From Erinaceus europaeus (lineage: Eukaryota > Chordata > Mammalia > Eulipotyphla > Erinaceidae), in contig NC_080171.1 of NCBI RefSeq assembly GCF_950295315.1, positions 31,612,361 to 31,676,360 of the forward strand: a stretch of DNA of 64,000 nucleotides, in the 5' to 3' direction. The notes under the pieces were generated by a model. The model was not told where the DNA came from and searched no databases. It saw only the letters and a program-made list of their open reading frames with translations. Positions within the stretch are counted from its first letter, which is position 1; every line of letters starts with the position of its first letter. Shown piece after piece: positions 19,640-29,706 of this stretch. The position numbers and the translations under genes are program-made.

Positions 19640-20052
19640 TTTTAAAAAAAATATTTTTTGTTAGTGATTTAACAAAGATTGGCAAGATTGTAGAATAAGA
19701 GGGCTACAGTTCAATATAATTCCCACCAGCAGAGTTCTATATCCCTTCCCTCCCACTGGAAGGTTCCCTATTCTTTATCCTTCTGGAAGTATCGACCAGA
19801 GATCTTTATGGGGAGCAGAAGGTGGAAGTTCTGGCTTCTGTAATTGCTTCTCTGCTGGACATGGGCGTTGACAGGTCGACCAATACCCTCAGCCTGTTTC
19901 TGTCTTTCCCTAATGGGGTAGGACTCTGCGGAGGTAGGGTTCCAGGACACACTAGTGAGGTCATCTGCCCAGGGAAGTCAGGTTGACATCATGGTAACAT
20001 CTGCAACTTGGTGGTGGCTGAAAAGCATTAAGATATAAAGCAGAACAATTTC
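19640..20052 (-). mobile_element. LX repeat
   Basis: TTAGTGATTTAACAAAGATT, ATTCCCACCAGCAGAG and GGGCGTTGACAGGTCGACC. The LX frame is open for 60 codons at 19950-19768 on the minus strand. Confidence 0.8.
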
Positions 20053-20182
20053 ATGGTCTGCAAGATGATGCAGTGGATAAAACATGAGGTCCCAAGTACA
20101 GTCCCCGGTAGCACATGTACCAAAGTGATGTCTGGTTCTTTCTCTCTATCCTCCTATCTTTCTCATAAATTAATAAAATATA
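20053..20182 (+). mobile_element. SINE-c
   Basis: GATGATGCAGTGGATAAAAC, CACATGTACCAAAGTGATG, and TTAATAAAATA at the end. Confidence 0.8.
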
Positions 20183-20635
20183 GGGTGGCTGGATGGTAGC
20201 TCAGCGGGTTAAGCATACATGGTGCAAAGCACAAGGACCAGCTCAAGGATCCTGGTTCAAGCCCCCAGCTCCCCCTGCAAGGGGTCACTTCACAAGTGAT
20301 TAGGCAGGTCTGCTGGTGTCTCATCTTTCTCTCCCCCTCTGTCTTCCTCCTCCTATCTTGATTTCTTTCTGTCCTACCCAACAACAGTAACAGCAACAAC
20401 AACAATAACAACAATAACAACAATGGCAACAAAAAGGAAAATATAGCCTTCAGGAGCAGTGGATTTGTAGTGCAGGCACCAAACCCAGCGATAACCTTGA
20501 AGGCAAAAAAAGGAAAAAAAGAAAAAAAAAGGAAAGAAGAAAGAGAAAAAATAGTTGCTGGGGGGTGGTGAATTTGTAGTGTAGGCACCAAGCCTCTGTG
20601 ATAACCCTGGTGGCAAAATAAATATAATATATTTA
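20183..20635 (+). mobile_element. SINE-a2 with two copies of the 3' module
   Basis: The head is GGATGGTAGCTCAGCGGGTT. The first module (CTTCAGGAGCAGTGGATTTG to AACCTTGAAGGC) ends in an A/G-rich linker. A second, diverged module (GGGGGTGGTGAATTTGTAG to ACCCTGGTGGC) follows before the A-rich end. The first module's two end arms both differ from consensus in a way that keeps them complementary (GCCTTC with GAAGGC). Confidence 0.8.
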
Positions 20636-20639
20636 AAAA

Positions 20640-21120
20640 AATAAAGTAGAACAACGTCAAACATTAAAGTCTTAATTGGGCTCATATCTACTGAAGAAGT
20701 TTCTTCCACATAAAAGAAAAAAACATTTTACTTAGTGTCTAAATTAAAAGCATACTTTGAAAAAGACTACAGGGAACAGAAATTAATTCTGGAGAGTTTA
20801 TTTTATTTTTGCTGTAATAAAACCAAGGAACTAGTCCATTTTATAAAAGCCAAGGGAAAAGTAATGATCTGTAACAAGATAAAGTAATAGACTAAGACGA
20901 GAAAGTTGCTAAGAGAGAAAAATGAAAAGAAAAGGATAAAAGAACAGAATTATACAGTGTGGAGAATACCGAATTGGGTGTATGAAAAAATTTTTGGTAG
21001 TTTTTGACAAAACAGATTCAACAACTTATTCACATCAGACTGAAGTCCAAAAGAATCATAATTAGAAACAAACACTATAAATTATAATATATTGACCCTG
21101 AAAATACAGATTTAAGCTGT
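20640..21120. other. Intron 2, no recognised element
   Basis: A-rich and AT-rich. No SINE, L1 or exon signals that I trust. Confidence 0.35.
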
Positions 21121-21138
21121 TCAAGATACTATATTCTT

Positions 21139-21361
21139 GGAGGATAGGTGGTGGTGCACCAGGTTACGCGCACATAGTACGAAGCGTAAAGATCCACAAG
21201 GATCCTGGTTCAAGCCCCTGGCCCCTCACCTGCACGGGGGCGGTGTGTGTGTGTGTGTGTGTGTGTGTTTCAGCAGGTCTGCAGGTGTTTGTCTTTCTCC
21301 TTCTATCTTCCCCTCCCCTCTCAAATTCTCTGTCTTATCCAAAAAATTTAAAAAGATGAAA
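21139..21361 (+). mobile_element. SINE-a1 with an internal (GT)n expansion
   Basis: ATACTATATTCTT (13 bp) flanks it at 21126-21138 and 21362-21374. A 13-unit GT run at 21244-21268 replaces the usual GTCGCTTCACAGGCGGTG segment. Confidence 0.9.
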
Positions 21362-21411
21362 ATACTATATTCTTTTGCTAAGATCTCAGAACTGTTAGAA
21401 AATTGAGATGA

Positions 21412-21687
21412 GGGAGTTGGGCGGTAGTGTAGCGGGTTAAACACAAAGGACTGGCTTAAGGATCCAGGTTCGAGCCCTGGCTCCCCACCTGCAGGGGGGG
21501 TCACTTCACAAGTGGTGAAGCAGGTCTGCAGGTGTCTGTATTTCTCTCCCTCTCTCTGTCTTCCCCTCCTCTGTCCATTTCTCTGTCCTATCTAACAACG
21601 ATGACATCAGTAACAACAACAATAACTACAACAACAATAAAAAACCAACAAGGGCAACAAAAGGGAAAATAGATAAATATAAAAAAA
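21412..21687 (+). mobile_element. SINE-a1, full length
   Basis: GAAAATTGAGATGA flanks it at 21398-21411 and 21688-21701. It lies 50 bp from the previous SINE in the same orientation. Confidence 0.92.
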
Positions 21688-22032
21688 GAAAATTGAGATG
21701 ATGCTCTTTACTGAAATAAATGTAAGTATAATATTGGTAAAAGAAAAGTCTCCTAAACACTTTTGTTAAAAGTACTTCAGAGTCTTTGACAATTGTCTTA
21801 AGAAACATTAGGAAATAGTGCTACAAATATTTACATGGGCCAAAAAAATGTGCTAAGGATGAAAAATCACATTAGTTACTACAAATGCCAGAATTGAGAT
21901 ATTAGTAGCAAAAATTTCATACCTAACCAAGGAGTCATTTGTGTGAATGTGAAATAAGAAATATTCTGTCAGACATAAGAGGTCTGAAAAAGTATACCAC
22001 CAATACTGTTAGTGTATATTTTTCTGAGGTAT

Positions 22033-22034
22033 TT

Positions 22035-22090
<56 letters not shown>

Positions 22091-22212
22091 TCCCTCTCCC
22101 TCTCCCTCTCCCTCTCCCTCTCCCTCTCCCTCTCCCTCTCCCTCTCCCTCTCCCTCTCCCTCTCCCTCTCCCTCTCCCTCTCCCTCTCCCTCTCCCTCTC
22201 CCTCTCCCTCTC
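22033..22212. repeat. (TTTC)n then (TCCCTC)n homopyrimidine tract
   Basis: About 12 TTTC units (22035-22084) pass into about 21 perfect TCCCTC units (22085-22211). The 178-nt tract has no purine. The minus strand carries regularly spaced GGG triplets. Confidence 0.97.
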
Positions 22213-22480
22213 CATCTCTTATTTCACCTCCAGGGTTATCACTAGGGTTCGGTGCCTATACTATGAATCCACTGCCCCTGATGAGCATTCATTTTTTTTC
22301 ACTGTTGTTGTTCCTGCTGCTGTTGTTGGATAGGACAGAGAGAAATTGAGAGAGGAGGGGAAGACAGAGGGGGGAGAGAAAGACACCTGCAGACCTGCTT
22401 AAGGGGCTCGCTTCACAAGCAAGTGGGAAGCCAGAGGCTCAAATGAGGATCCTTGTACAGGTCCTTGTGCTTTGCACTAT
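22213..22480 (-). mobile_element. SINE-a2, at the end of the homopyrimidine tract
   Basis: ACCTCCAGGGTTATCACTAG, GGATAGGACAGAGAGAAATT and GGTCCTTGTGCTTTGCAC. The T-rich 3' tail complement seems to have seeded the tract before it. Confidence 0.8.
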
Positions 22481-22489
22481 TTTATTTTT

Positions 22490-22860
22490 TAACATACTTT
22501 TATTAGGGATTTAATATTTATTTACAAAATTGTCTGATAATAGGAGTATATTTGGTTATGAACATATGGTATGAACCATGAACATATGGTTCATACCACC
22601 AGAGTTCTGTGCCTGCATCCCCTCCATATCCATCCATCTATCTATCTAACTATAAGTATTTTTTCCCATTTTTTCAACAGTCCTACCTTCACTTCCTTTC
22701 TAAATCACCCCTACTACACTTATTGCTATATCCAGGTATTTTTCTTTTTTTCCCTCTTCCCTTTCAGATAAGAGAAACAGTGCCTGGCTTCCTCTGGTGT
22801 TTTCCAAATTCATTTCCCTTTCATTGATAGTATAAAAACAAGATTCCTGGTGACAAAACT
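22490..22860 (-). mobile_element. Old LX-related repeat
   Basis: TTTATTAGGGATTTAATATTTATTTACAA and CATACCACCAGAGTTCTGTG (in pieces) match the antisense LX 3' end. ATGAACATATGGT is duplicated locally (22559-22591). Confidence 0.5.
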
Positions 22861-23289
22861 TTAGGTCCTGTCAGAGAAATGCAAATTAAGACAACACTGA
22901 GATACCACTTCACTCCTATGAAGAATGTCATACATCAAAAAAGGTAGCAGCAACAAATGCTGGAGAGGTTGTGGGGACAAAGGAACCCTCCTGCACTGCT
23001 GGAGGAATATCAATTGGTCAAACCTTTGTGGAAAGCAGTCTGGAGAACTTTCAGAAGGCTAGAAGTGGACCTACCCTATGACCCTATAATTCCTTTCCTG
23101 GGGGTACATCCTAAGGAACCAAACATACCCATCCAAAAAGATATGTGTACACCCATGTTCATAGCAGCACAATTTGTAATAGCCAAAATCTGGAAGCAAC
23201 CCAGGTGTCCAACAACAGATGAGTGGCTGAGTAAGTTGTGGCCTGTATACACAATGGGTTACTACTCAGCTATTAAAAATGGTGATTTC

Positions 23290-23633
23290 GGGGGTCAGGC
23301 AGTAGTGCTGCAGCGGGTTAAGCGCACATGGTGCGAAGTGCAAGGACTGGTGGAAGGATCCTGGTTCGAGCCCCTGGCTCCCCACCTGAAGGGTGTCGCT
23401 TCACAAGTGGAGAAGCAGATCTGCAGGTGCCTTGTCTTTCCCCCTCTCTGTCTTCACCTCCGATCTCCATTTCTCTGTCCTATCCAACAACAATAACACC
23501 AATAACAACAATGATAACCACAACAACGATAAAACAAGGGCAACAAAAGGGAGAAAATAGCCTCCAGGAGCAGTGGATTCATGGTGTAAGCACTGAGCCC
23601 CAGCAATAACCCTGGAGGAAAAAAAAAAAAAAA
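23290..23633 (+). mobile_element. SINE-a2 inserted in L1 ORF2
   Basis: GGTGATTTC flanks it at 23281-23289 and 23634-23642. The a2 module at 23560-23618 has near-perfect end arms (GCCTCCAGG and CCTGGAGG). Confidence 0.93.
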
Positions 23634-23815
23634 GGTGATTTCACCTTTTTCAGCCCATCTTGGATGGAGCTTGAAGGAATCATGTTAAGTGAGATGAGTC
23701 AGAAACAAAAGAATGAATATGGGATGATCTCACTCATAGGCAGAAGTTAAAAAACAATATCAGAAGGGGAAAAATACTAAGCAGAACTTGGACTGGAGGT
23801 GTATTGCCCCAAAGT

Positions 23816-24055
23816 CTTCTTCTTCTAGCGTTTGCCCTTCTTCCGTAGCCAGTCAACAGCGTCAGGTTGAGCCTGATGTAAAGTTTTGAGACCTCCTTTG
23901 AATCTGGAGAGGTGGCAGTCGTTGACTATGTGGGTCATAGTCTGTCTGTAGCCGCAGGGGCAGTTCGGGTCGTCTCTGGCTCCCCAGCGATGGAACATAG
24001 CGGCGCACCGGCCATGGCCTGTTCGATAGCGACTGAGGAGGGCCCAATCATAACG
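23816..24055 (-). mobile_element. Vingi-type non-LTR retrotransposon, 3' end of ORF
   Basis: An 11-bp target duplication (TGCCCCAAAGT) at 23805-23815 and 24056-24066 bounds it, inside the L1 3' UTR. On the minus strand it is open for 76 codons to a TAG at 23827-23825. Its protein is a retrotransposon C-terminal zinc-knuckle: CPCG, then TMTHIVNDC about seven residues on, then FKGGLKTLHQAQPDAVDWL. After the stop there are only three AAG units, so there is almost no 3' UTR. This architecture fits the compact Vingi clade (Ingi relatives) described from hedgehogs. The family name is from memory, while the protein motifs and duplication are seen directly. Its GC content is much higher than the surrounding L1. 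Confidence 0.8.
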
Positions 24056-24234
24056 TGCCCCAAAGTAAAAGACTCTAGGGTAGGGGTGGGGTTCAGGTCC
24101 TGGAACATGATGGCAGAGGACCTAGTGGGGTTTGTACTCTTATGTGGAAAATTGGGGGATCAGAATCCCTCTCTATGTCCCCATGAAAATAAGATTGCAT
24201 AGTCAGGGTAGAATTAGACAGTCACTGAAAATGA

Positions 24235-24442
24235 GAAATTTGGGGGGAAATGGAAGAGAAATGCTGAGAGGTCAAAAGATAGCACCCTCTCTTACCCCCT
24301 CCTAGTTCCCTGTAGTCCAGAGTGCTTTGCTTTGCTGCTATACTCTACGCCCAGTCCAACACCTTGTGGGGGCTCAAACTCTGATTCTTGAGCATGGTAA
24401 TATATGTGCTCAATCAGGTGCACCACCACTCAACCCCCAATA
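24235..24442 (-). mobile_element. SINE-b
   Basis: GGAAATGGAAGAGAAATGCTG, TAGCACCCTCTCTTACC and CAGGTGCACCACCACTCAACCC in antisense order. Confidence 0.6.
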
Positions 24443-24520
24443 TTCTCATATTTTGAATAGTAACTTTTAAAACTTTTTCTGTGCTAAAATGGGAATTTTG
24501 ACTATACTGTCAATTTCTTT

Positions 24521-24866
24521 TTTTTAATATTCATTTATTTATTTTCCCTTTTATTGCCCTTTTTAAAAATTTCTTGATTGGGGAATTAATGCTTTACATT
24601 CGACAGTAAATACAATAGTTTGTATATGCATGACACTTCCCAGTTTTCCATATAACAATACAACCCCCACTAGGTCCTCTGTCATCCTTTTTGCACCTGT
24701 ATTCTGCCCCCCACCTACCCCAGAGTCTTTTATTTTGGTGCAATACAATTTACCAAAATACAGTTCAGGTTCTACTTGTGTTTTCTCTTCTGATCTTGTT
24801 TTTCAAATTCTGCCTGAGAGTGAGATCATCCCACATTCATCCTTCTGTTTCTGACTTTTTTCATAC
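24521..24866 (-). mobile_element. L1 3' end fused to a SINE-a tail, one target duplication
   Basis: ACTGTCAATTTCTT at 24507-24520 and 24867-24880 flanks the whole block. On the minus strand the insert reads L1 3' UTR to ...CCCCAATCAAGAAAT, then switches to GGGCAATAAAAGGGAAAATA and (AAAT)n, which is the SINE-a tail. Confidence 0.85.
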
Positions 24867-24987
24867 ACTGTCAATTTCTTTGTTATATTTTTACTAAGAT
24901 AAAAGTGTGTATATATAACAGAAAATTGATAATAATGGAGGAAATGGTAATCTCAAATCTGGGAGACTTTTTGCTTTAGTACCTTTT

Positions 24988-25336
24988 TTTTTTTTTTTGC
25001 CTCCAGGGTTATTGCCGGGCTAGATCCCTGCACCACGAATCCACTGCTCCTGGAGGCCAGTTTTTTCCTTTTCTTACCCTAGTTGTTTTACCATTGTTGT
25101 GGTTATTATTATTGTTGTTATTGATGTCGTCGTTGTTGGATAGGACAGAGAGAAATGGAGAGAGGAGGGGAAGACAGAGAGGGGGAGAGAAAGATAGACA
25201 CCTGCAGACCTGCTTCACTGCCTGTGAAGCGACTCCCCTGCAGGTGGGGAGCTGGTGGCTCCAACCGGGATCCTTCCGCCTGTCCTTGCGCTTCGTGCCA
25301 AGTGCGCTTAACCCACTGTGCTACTGCTCGACCCTC
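24988..25336 (-). mobile_element. SINE-a2, full length, 145 bp before exon 3
   Basis: TGCTTTNGTACCTTTT flanks it at 24972-24987 and 25337-25352. A T16 run, the antisense a2 module (GCCTCCAGGGTTATTGCCGG) and the full body follow. Confidence 0.9.
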
Positions 25337-25481
25337 TGCTTTCGTACCTTTTATAAAATATAGAATTTCCTACCTTGGAATAGATAACTGGAAAATCCAG
25401 ATTGTTTTTTAAGGTGATTTCCATTCGTGGTTGTTTTGCTAGTACGCTATCACCAGTTAATTGTGAACTTTTTTTTTTTAG

Positions 25482-25795
<314 letters not shown>

Positions 25796-25958
25796 TGGTC
25801 TGGGAAGTGGTATCAGTAGATAAAGCATTGGACTCTCAAATATGAGATTCCAGGTTCCATCCCTGGCAGCACATGTACCAGAGTGATGTCTGGTTCTTTA
25901 TCTCTCTCCTCCTGTCTTCTTCATGAATAGATAAATAAAATCTTAAGAAAGAAAGAAA
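25796..25958 (+). mobile_element. SINE-c
   Basis: TGGTCTGGGAAGTGGTATCAG head, CACATGTACCAGAGTGATG middle, ATAAATAAAATCTTAAG end and an (AAAG)n tail. Confidence 0.85.
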
Positions 25959-26047
25959 GAAATCCACCCAAGGTGAAAAGAAAAAAGGAAATTAAATTAA
26001 TATCATACAACTTAAGTTATTTTAAATAAATATAGAAAATAAGTATA

Positions 26048-26268
26048 GGGGCCAGGTGATGGTTCCCCCAGTTGAGTGTATATGCTACAATGCAAGAACC
26101 TGGGTTCAAGCCCTGGCCCCTACCTGTAGGGGTAAAGCTTTGCAAGTGGTGAAGCAATGCTGCAGATTTCTCTCTTTCAATCTCTCTATCTCCCACTTCC
26201 CTCTCAATTTCTGGCTGTTTCTATTCAGTAAATAAAGATAATTAAAAATTTAAAAAAGAAAAGTAGAA
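26048..26268 (+). mobile_element. SINE-b, near full length
   Basis: GGGGCCAGGTGATGGTTCCC to TTCTATTCAGTAAATAAAG. Confidence 0.85.
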
Positions 26269-26460
26269 TAAAATTTTGCACCTAGAATGAAAAGAGGAAA
26301 ATGAGTAGAATTAATATCACATAGTTTAATTTATTTCAATAAGCACAGAAAATAAATAGATTAAAAAATTTTAGGAAAGTGTGGGTATAAGGGCATCAAT
26401 TAAGAGATCCTGTGCTAGAGAAACAGTACAGTTACCTTGAGTAAATGGGCACCTGTTTCT

Positions 26461-26531
26461 GATATATTGGTTTTAGGAACCAATATATCATTTGTCGTTA
26501 GGCTGTGTGTTGCATTTGTCGTTAGGCTGTG
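26461..26531. repeat. 12-bp hairpin followed by a 19-bp direct repeat
   Basis: GATATATTGGTT (26461-26472) and AACCAATATATC (26478-26489) form a perfect inverted repeat with a 5-nt loop. CATTTGTCGTTAGGCTGTG then occurs at 26489-26507 and 26513-26531. No known element explains either. Confidence 0.9.
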
Positions 26532-26817
26532 ATGTGGGGCTACATTTTTAAGTTTGTAACTGTAGAAAGATTCAAGTAAAAATTATTCTTGGATTTCCAC
26601 TTTCTGTATTCAATTCAAACATTTATTATATTTATAACAAGTAACATTTTAATTCATATTACATATTGGGAATTTTTTTGATCCATAAACATTTTTCAAC
26701 TTGTGATTACTCAGTGGTTGGTCATAAATAACCTTTGGTCATGCTTAAGTGCCACTAGATTATGTCATTATTCCTTTGTTCAAGATAAGGGGAAGAGAGG
26801 AATCTGTATTCACAAGA
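26532..26817. other. Intron 3, no recognised element
   Basis: AT-rich. No repeat or exon signals seen. Confidence 0.3.
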
Positions 26818-27010
26818 GGTCCAGGGGGATGACACAGTGGTAGAAGTCCTGCTTTGTGTGCCTGAGGCTCTGGGTTCAAACCCTGAGAGCAACAGAGACA
26901 AAAAGCACCCATCAGAAACATGAGTAGAATTCCATGGATGGTAGAGCAGTGTTTTGCATGCTTTTTCTATCTTTCTCTCTGACTGTGTCTTACTCTCAAA
27001 CAAATGAAAA
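26818..27010 (+). mobile_element. SINE-f
   Basis: GTCCAGGGGGATGACACAGTGG head, B-box-like GGGTTCAAACCCTG, and a TCTATCTTTCTCTCTGACTGTG end. Confidence 0.6.
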
Positions 27011-27077
27011 ACCCATAGTATATGATTTTTTTTAATTTCAAAAGAAAATATAAAAGTGGACTTGGTCTTCACTTCTT

Positions 27078-27346
27078 TTTAAAATTTTTTTATGTTTATT
27101 TATTTTCCCTTTTGTTACCCTTGTTGTTTAACATTGTCATTGTTGTTGGATAGGACAGAGAGAAATAGAGAGAGGAGGGGAAGACAGAGAGGGGGAGAAA
27201 AAGACACCTGCAAACCTGCTTCACTGCCTGTGAAGCAACTCCCCTGCAGGTGGGGAGCCAGAGAATTGAACCAGGATCCTTAAGCCGGCCCTCGCGCTTT
27301 GCGCCTTGTGCGCTTAACCCCCCTGCACTACTGCCCAACTCCTGGC
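27078..27346 (-). mobile_element. SINE-a1, full length
   Basis: CTTCACTTCTT flanks it at 27067-27077 and 27347-27357. Confidence 0.9.
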
Positions 27347-27357
27347 CTTCACTTCTT

Positions 27358-27700
27358 ATGTCCTTAAACTGTTATCCTAAATAATGAAGAATAACTACGG
27401 TCCTTACTGCTACTTGTCCATTTTAACACAAAGCTGATAATTACAAAAGATGAACACAAATTTACTATAACTTAATCATTTAAATGGACCTTCAAGTCCA
27501 TTCATAGTCTCATGATTTACCCTTCCAGAGGACTCTGGAAAAACTCTTTCTCCCCCTTAGGTCAGAAATGAAATTTGTCAAATAGGATCTTATCATACAG
27601 TAATGGTTTGTTATTGGATGTGTATCTAGATTCTAAAGCTACAAGGATTAGTTGTATGTATAGAGGAAAAAACAGAGTAGATGGTATTGATAGAAGATCC
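27358..27700. other. Intron 3, no recognised element
   Basis: It looks single-copy. No exon-like structure. Confidence 0.3.
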
Positions 27701-27705
27701 TTCCG

Positions 27706-27833
27706 ATGACAGAGGACGTAGTGGGGGTTGTATTGTTATATGGGAAATTGGGGAATATTATGCACATACAAACTATTGTATTTACTGTTGAATGTAAAAC
27801 ATTAATTCCCCAATAAAGAAATTAAAAAAAAAA
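27706..27833 (+). mobile_element. L1 3' end, ~130 bp
   Basis: GATGACAGAGGACGTAGTGG to CCCCAATAAAGAAATT plus A12. ATCCTTCC precedes and follows it. Confidence 0.88.
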
Positions 27834-27848
27834 AAGAATATCCTTCCA

Positions 27849-27967
27849 ACGGGGGTCAACTTGTAGCACAGTGGGTTAAGTATACACGATGCGAAGCACA
27901 AGGACCTGTGCACAAGCACAGGGTTATTGATGCGAATCAATAACCCTGGAGGCAATAAATAAATAAA
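27849..27967 (+). mobile_element. SINE-a with a palindromic internal junction
   Basis: ATCCTTCCA flanks it at 27838-27846 and 27968-27976. It starts with a normal head (GTAGCACAGTGGGTTAAG) up to AAGGACCTGTGC. It then jumps to GGGTTATTG-ATGCGAAT-CAATAACCC (27921-27946), a 9-bp-arm palindrome, and ends with the a2 terminus CTGGAGGC and (AAAT)n. The whole pyrimidine body and tail are missing. Confidence 0.85.
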
Positions 27968-28072
27968 TATCCTTCCAGCTACTTTTCTTAAAGCAGTCAC
28001 AGGCCTACTAGCCAGCAGCTACTGGCTTTATCAGACATTAATGATTCTTGAGAATGAAGATGCTTCTTTCTT

Positions 28073-28392
28073 TCTTCTTTTTTTCCCTCCAGGTTTATTG
28101 CTGGGCTCGGTGCCTGCACCATGAATCCACTGCTCCTGGAGGCCATTTTTTCCCCCTTTTGTTACCCTTGTTGTTGTAGCCTCGTTGTGGTTATTATTAT
28201 TGCCACTGTTGATGTCGTTCGTTGTTGGATAGGACAGAGAGAAATGGAGAGAGGAGGGGAAAAGACAGAGGGGGAGAGAAAGATAGACACCCGCAGACCT
28301 GCTCCACCGCCTGTGAAGCAACTCCCCCGCAGGTGGGGAGCCGGGGGCTCGAACCAGGATCCTCATGCCGGTCCCTGCGCTTTGCGCCACAT
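28073..28392 (-). mobile_element. SINE-a2, full length
   Basis: AGATGCTTCTTTCTT (15 bp) flanks it at 28058-28072 and 28393-28407. The CpG-rich head (CGCAGGTGGGGAGCCGGGGG) suggests a young copy. Confidence 0.93.
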
Positions 28393-28407
28393 AGATGCTT
28401 CTTTCTT

Positions 28408-28812
28408 ATGTGACAGCTAATTTATATTATCAGTTATATTACACTGATTAAGTCACTGGAGTTTTAGTCATTATTCCAGTAGTGTAACTGTTATTATCTT
28501 AGTCTAAGTGTTTTTAAGAGTTAAGTTTGGGATGAAATTTCCTATTTTTTTCTGTCTCATTCATTATCTCATTTTTGAAATATTCCAAATGTGCTAAACA
28601 CACCCCTTGAGTTTAATGGATGGAAACATATATCCAATATAAAACATTGAGAAATATATGTTCTCAATGAAGTGAGAATTTATAAAGAGGATTTCCTGCA
28701 CCTTTAACTGGGGTGGACTTTATGAAAATATTCTTAAAAAGGAGTCATGTTAGATATATTACAAATTCACAACATAAGGTAATATACATTTGTGGAAATG
28801 TATAGTATATTT
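28408..28812. other. Intron 3, no recognised element
   Basis: AT-rich. Nothing I can name. Confidence 0.3.
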
Positions 28813-28827
28813 GAAAGGCTAATTTCT

Positions 28828-29106
28828 GGGAGTCGGGCAGTAGCACAGCGGGTTAAGCGCACATGGCGCAAAGCACAAGGACCAGCATAAGGATCCTGGT
28901 TCGAGCCCCCAGCTCCCCACCTGCAGAGGAGTTGCTTCACAGGTGGTGAAGCAAGTGTGCAGGTGTCTATCTTTGTCTTCCCCTCCTCTCCATTTCTCTC
29001 TGTCCTATCCAACAACGACGACATCAACAACAATAACTACAATAATGAAACAACAGGGGCAACAAAAGGGAATAAATAAATTAAATTAAATTAAATTAAA
29101 TTAAAA
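28828..29106 (+). mobile_element. SINE-a1, full length
   Basis: GAAAGGCTAATTTCT flanks it at 28813-28827 and 29107-29121. The tail is (AAATT)n. Confidence 0.93.
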
Positions 29107-29121
29107 GAAAGGCTAATTTCT

Positions 29122-29195
29122 GTCCTATCCAACAACAAGAATAACTACAACAACTAAAAAACAAGGGCAACAAAAGGGAATAAAAATTAAAAAGA
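29122..29195 (+). mobile_element. SINE-a tail fragment at the insertion point of the previous SINE
   Basis: GTCCTATCCAACAACAAGAA to GGGCAACAAAAGGGAATAA with no head or body. It starts immediately after the right-hand target duplication of the 28828 copy. Confidence 0.8.
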
Positions 29196-29419
29196 AGAAA
29201 AAAATAAGTGTTGAAAAATTAAATGTTAAAGATAAAATATAAGGAACCTTGTGTAACAGAATGGGTTTTATACATCTGTTGGAAGAGAGCTATTGAATAT
29301 TTTTAACTTTGAGTTTGATTTTTCATTTTAGAAATTCATACTGTACTGCAGTATGGAAGATGAATTGTAGGTCTAAAATTAGGAGTGTTACAGTGACCAG
29401 TAAAAAAAAAGGGGGGAGG

Positions 29420-29700
29420 GGGAGTCAGGCGATAGCGCAGCAGGTAAGCGCAAGTGGCCCGAAGCGTAAGGACATGCATAAGGATCCTGGTTCAAGCCCC
29501 TGACTCCCCACCTGTAGGGGAGTCACTTCATAGGCATTGAAGCAGGTCTGGAAGTGTCTTGCTCTCCCCCTCTCTGTCTTCCCCTCCTCTCTCCATTTCT
29601 GTCTGTCCTATCTATCAATGATGACATCAATAACAACAATAATAATAACTGCAACAACAATAAAAACGGCAACAAAAGGGAAAATAAATTTTAAAAAAAT
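29420..29700 (+). mobile_element. SINE-a1
   Basis: GGGAGTCAGGCGATAGCGCA to GGCAACAAAAGGGAAAATAA. A G-run (29411-29420) precedes it. Confidence 0.88.
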
Positions 29701-29706
29701 AAATAA

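Larger units (their letters stand above)
22863..24162 (+). mobile_element. L1, 5'-truncated, sense orientation, with two later insertions
   Basis: The L1 ORF2 C-terminus is readable: [22 protein letters not shown], then WMELEGIMLSEMSQ after the SINE, followed by 3' UTR. SINE-a2 (23290-23633) and the Vingi piece (23816-24055) landed in it later. The 3' end is lost around 24162, before the AATAAA. Confidence 0.9.

Noticed and set aside
21939..22349. 136-codon Ser/Pro-rich frame
   Set aside because: It is the translation of the (TTTC)n/(TCCCTC)n microsatellite.
23862..24047. 61-codon minus-strand frame MGPPQSLSNRPWPVRRYVPS...
   Set aside because: It overlaps the Vingi coding frame in another register. 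The Vingi frame has the recognisable zinc-knuckle.
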